Translations under genes and position numbers: made by a program
The notes under the pieces: model-generated
What the model was told of the DNA's origin: nothing
What the model saw: the letters and a program-made list of their open reading frames with translations, nothing else
Databases searched by the model: none
Shown: positions 54,221 through 64,000 of the stretch, piece after piece
How positions within the stretch are numbered: the first letter of the stretch is position 1
Layout of the letters: each line of letters opens with the position of its first letter
Assembly: GCA_020284085.1 (NCBI GenBank)
Contig: JACEVL010000084.1
Location: 880,391 to 944,390, forward strand
Length of the DNA: 64,000 nt
Source: Aporrectodea caliginosa
Lineage: Eukaryota > Annelida > Clitellata > Crassiclitellata > Lumbricidae
Direction: 5' to 3'

Positions 54221-54333
54221 CTTGAGACGGCGGCAGAAAGCAGGCATATGGCATTACAGCACATTTTAGATAGGCCTATGATGTTTTGCACAAACAATTT
54301 TTACTCTCCTAATATAATCGCCGGGGTTTCTCA

Positions 54334-56679
54334 TAGAGCTCTGCGCCGACTTCATACTGCCGGCGGCGGCGCGCCGGTCATTTGTGGTCGGCGGCGGCGG
54401 CGCGCCGCCGACCCAAAAAATTCGGCGGCGGCGGCGGCGGCGCGGCGTGGTCGGCGCCAGTGACGGATCCAAAGGTTTATGAGGGGATCAAATGGGAGAA
54501 CGAACTTTTGAAATAGTTAGAATTTCCACACTGTAATTCTAGCATCTTAGGCTGTCATCTGAAGAAATTGCTTTATTATTTCAGTGCTGATTGGAATCAG
54601 CTGTCACTCGTTGTTAGGATGCAGTTTGAATCGTGTTTGAGTTTGACTACAGACAATACTAGCAAACCAGGCATTTATTGAAATTAGAATTAGAATTAAT
54701 ATAAAAACTAGAAAACAGGGCCTACATTCAATTTTCAAGAACGCCATAAGCCTTTAGTAAGCGAATTGCTGACTTTAAGACACAATTATAAATATAATAA
54801 TCTTCGTTTATTATTTCAAACTGACACACCGCAGTATGATTACAATTCATAGTATGAACGAATTATCACAAGTTATTAAATAAATCAAATTTAACTGTTT
54901 AGCAGCCATGCACGGCGCCCATCACGTCCTACTGCTCATTCTACGAACGCCATATGGCGAATGAAAGGCTGAGTCGACCTTTGAAGGGTAGCTGGTATTG
55001 ATCCCGCGTCCATGCTGATCTTCTACTCTTCGTGCCAAAGTGTTACCATTTACCACAAACCCCCTCCACGGCATGTCACAAGTAATTAATTTTTATTTTT
55101 TTAAATTTGCTAAAACTTTAGTCAACGTAACAGGAAGAGTGCATCCTGTACTTATAGATTAAGGAGTCCTGGTGCCATCTGTTTTTATATAAAAAAATGC
55201 TTTTCCTCGAGTTTGCTTTTAGTAGCTTCAGCCATCGCGATAGGCCTACCATTTATAACAATATCCAATTTATCACAATTAAAGTTAATGTTATTTATTT
55301 CAAGAACGTGAATTGATTTTATAAATACCAAATAGTCTTTGTTTCATAGCAGTTTAATCCATAGCAGTTTAAAATGCAGATCGCTAATCCGAAAGCCAGT
55401 TGTAGGCTACTTAGGGATTTGCAATTTTTTAAATGCATACCTATCCAAAACACTGTATGACTTGGATTTAGATGCACTAGAAATTAGATGTAATTATATT
55501 ACACTGTTGAAGCATGAGCTGCATGTGCTAATTTGATGATGGATATGCTTAAGCCTGCAAGACGATCAGATGGGTATCATATCAAGGATGACTCATTCAC
55601 TGTGTATGCGTTTTGTGAATGGATGACTCTTGCACTTTGGAACTTTTACCCTAAATCCTGAGAGAAAGGACACTTTGTTCACACGGAAAATGAGGGTCAA
55701 TTCAGGGTTATGCCAATCTTCCGTGGCATTTCGATGCTACCTGTCTTCCCCTCCGGCCCCTCCCTAATTACTTACCTTAAGATAGACAGAACAGCTATAC
55801 TTGGGGAAGCACATTATTTGGGTTAAGAAAATAACTAAACCTCGTCAATGCCAAGCCCGTGGCCCGTTATAGCAGCGCACCATGACGGGCGGGTCTGGTC
55901 ATGAGGGGCGCCGGCGTACAACCAGGAGGGGTGTCGGCATACAACCAGGAGGGGTGCGAGGGCGGTTCGCCCCAGGCCTATTACTTAATACTACCGATAT
56001 TGTATAGATTATAATAAAGTATTCTTTACATGTGCGTGCATTCACTGAAATCTGCACTTACGGGTTAACTTAACCCCACAGGTAATTTCATGGAATTAAC
56101 TGGAGGGGTTGAAAATGAATTCGGGGGTTTAACACTCCCAACCCACCGACAATTCAATCACCGTATATAAATATATATCCCCTGTCTTACATATATAATG
56201 TAGTATGCATTAAGACAGAGGACCTTTTCGATCTTCTCTCATTCCTATCCGTCTATTCAATCTATCAGTCATTCAATCCAAACAATGACAACCATCCATC
56301 CATTCATCCATCCATCCCAAACGATCCATCTATGTATCCATTCATCCCATCATCTGTCTGCTGCCTGCCTGTCTGTGTCTGTCTGTCTCTTTGTCTCTGT
56401 CTTTGTCTCTGTATCTCTGTCTGTCTCTGTCTGGCTGTCTCTGTCTGTCTGGCTGTATTTCTGTGTCTATTTCTATTACCCACTGAAGCAACAATTTATC
56501 GTGAAATTATGCAAAACATGAAAAATGCAACAAAACAATTAAACACTTCAGCGTGGCATCGGCGGCGCGCCGAGGAATTATCGGCGGCGGCGGCGGCGCG
56601 CCGATCGACAAAAATCGGCGGCGGCGGCGTCCGAAAAATGTCGGCGGCGGCGGCGCGGCGCGGCCGGCGCAGGGCTCTA
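54334..56679. mobile_element. 2.3-kb hAT-like element with CGG-rich ends
   Basis: Ends tagagctctgcgccg and complement tagagccctgcgccg lie between exact 8-bp copies gtttctca (54326-54333, 56680-56687). This fits the hAT end rule (YARNG, 8-bp duplication). Each end carries 110-150 bp of (CGG)n-type repeats with GGCGCGCC palindromes. The middle is AT-rich, without a recognisable transposase, and holds TCTG microsatellites (56345-56460) and a further possible hAT end (cagtgacggatcca, near 54459). Confidence 0.8.
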
Positions 56680-56751
56680 GTTTCTCATAGATAGGCCTAG
56701 GCTACTGTATGATTTGAAACTGCGATTCGATAATTATTTAGGTATACAACT

Positions 56752-57129
56752 CAGGGCTGTTAAAGGCTTGGTTTTTTGGTTTTTGGTTTTTTTGGTTTTA
56801 AAAACAAAAAAACCAAAAATCTGCAAATTTTTGTTTTTTGTTTTTTACAAATTTCAAAATTATAAATGCCAAAAATGTCGTCTCTTCAATTCTCTTGGAA
56901 ATTGTTGTATGGTCTTTGTTAACTTCGTTTTATGACAGTCTACGGTTCTACTGTTCTAGTTAATTTGATTTATATGCATCTGATTAATTTGAACGGCATT
57001 ATGCCATTTTTATGAGTTTTATGATCCGAAATAGGAAAATCTCGAAAACAAAAAAACAAAAAAAAAAAAACAAATAAAACCAAAAAACCAACTTTTCATT
57101 TTGAAAAAGTTCGGTTTTTTGCACCTCTG
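56752..57129. mobile_element. 378-bp hAT-like MITE
   Basis: Starts cagggctgttaaaggcttgg and ends gttcggttttttgcacctctg, bounded by the exact 8-bp duplication atacaact (56744-56751, 57130-57137). Subterminal ggttttttggt tracts are inverted relative to each other. No coding sequence. Confidence 0.8.
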
Positions 57130-57702
57130 ATACAACTATACATGTAGGATTTGATACTTCCGAGCCGCCAGAGGCGCTGCGGTGCATAGGCGCTATAATA
57201 CGTAAGACATTGGTCCTTTAATATTGGACTTTTGCGATAATAGAAGTTTTTAGGCATTACTTGGAACCAGAGACCAACGACCTCTTGTATGATTATAATT
57301 TATAACATATAACATTGGAACCATTGGAACGATCATTGTGTTTTTAGTAGGCAACCTTCTGCTTTTCGAAAATATGAAATAGTTGGTGGTGAAACGGTGA
57401 CCGATCGAGTTCGAATCTTGATATGTCTTGTGATATTATCGCGTTGTCGAACTCTTTTGATAAAAATAAAGACCTACCTGGCGATAGAAAACCTGTCCAG
57501 GGTCAGAGGTTAATAATTGGTGTCAGTAGATTGTGATCTAGGTTTGGTACTTTGGTACAGTTTTCTTTACTGTATTTTGCCACATTCAATTCTGAAATTG
57601 TTTTTGCCTGTAAAGCTGTAAACACTTTGAGAAATCACTTTGAACGTGTGTGGATAAGATTGCGTTTGTTTTTGTTTGTACAGCTTTAGATACACGTAGG
57701 CA

Positions 57703-63327
<5,625 letters not shown>

Positions 63328-63772
63328 TGTTTTAGTGAATATATATGGCAATTTTGACTAGAATTTTAGTCAGATCAAAGGTTGAGAGAGTTTGGATCAT
63401 TTGTGATGCCATTTTTCTGTCCATTTCCAGGTTGATATACATATTTGTGTAAAATCTGTCCAAATTTGGAAGATATTGTTTTGAATTTTATTGGTCAGTG
63501 GACTTCTCAGGGCTTCACCAATCGTGACAGTGTCCTTGTTGATGGTTTTATATGATTGAAACGTATTTTAAAATTTGCCTGTGAACTAATGCAAAACTGT
63601 AAACTCTATGACTATAGGCTACTATATGTCTAGTGATTTGTTAATTTTATTACTGTGAAAGCGAAGTCATGTATCTTGTAAATCATGACCAATCATGTTA
63701 AAGCCAATTATTGTGCATACGTTTGATTGTGTGCCCCCTTTTCTTGCTGTAATTTATTTTATTTGTATACAA

Positions 63773-63778
63773 AATAAA
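63773..63778 (+). terminator. Polyadenylation signal of the HSD11B1-like gene
   Basis: AATAAA about 446 nt after the stop codon at 63325-63327, in an AT-rich 3' UTR. Confidence 0.5.
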
Positions 63779-64000
63779 GTCAAAGATGCTGAATGAGTTG
63801 AGAGTAAGTCAGCTTGTTGAAGTTTAAAGCAGTCTGAAAACTAAGCAGATTTCTATGGTGTATAAACAACTTAAATGTTGAAAAGCTGTAATTGATAGTA
63901 TTACAGGCAATAGAACAATAACTCATTGTAATTTAAATTTGACTGAATGTTATAATTAAAATGCAATTTTTATACTAAAATTACTTTTGACAATGTCTTG

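Overview
The window looks like animal nuclear DNA, most likely from a marine invertebrate deuterostome (echinoderm- or hemichordate-like; this is an inference). The evidence is small phase-matched exons in long introns, conserved animal proteins, many CR1/L2-type LINE 3' ends closing with a 'gcgctatataaat' block plus a short microsatellite, many hAT-type elements, and strong over-representation of the palindrome TAGGCCTA. There is no operon structure, no rRNA, no credible tRNA gene and no CRISPR array.

Layout. (1) 2.1-10.8 kb, + strand: three exons of a Tyr/Pro-rich protein I do not recognise, with an RFX/X-box-like site upstream. (2) 12.0-18.0 kb, - strand: a complete seven-exon gene for a 217-residue neuronal-calcium-sensor protein of the KCNIP (Kv-channel-interacting) type; its introns hold a SINE and a LINE carrying two nested hAT elements. 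(3) 20.7-25.9 kb, + strand: a secreted protein with two PAN/apple-like domains, a plausible CCAAT/CRE/TATA promoter, and a first intron holding a TATGACGT-rich tandem repeat. (4) 28.1-29.3 kb, - strand: a large terminal exon of an unrecognised protein with a hydrophobic segment. (5) 31.3-32.1 kb: a PIF/Harbinger-like element carrying an exon; 32.2-34.7 kb: a 5'-truncated LINE with a 21-bp target-site duplication. (6) 35-42.9 kb: satellites, SINEs, a mariner-like element and LINE pieces, including a 1.2-kb array grown out of LINE coding sequence. (7) 42.9-47.5 kb, + strand: a CFAP97D1-like ciliary gene. (8) 48.5-51 kb: a 57-bp tandem array split by two DNA transposons, one with unusual ends built of repeated CAATTGCGCGC. 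(9) 51-57.1 kb: LINE and hAT elements. (10) 57.7-63.8 kb, + strand: a complete six-exon 11-beta-hydroxysteroid-dehydrogenase-1-like gene whose first intron contains a TIR element carrying a broken histone H2A copy.

The genes do not form one pathway. Two may be ciliary (regions 1 and 7). The clearest theme is layered transposition: many insertions can be dated against each other by exact target-site duplications, and at least one DNA element carries a host-like gene fragment. Exons were worked out by eye from splice signals, phase continuity and family motifs.
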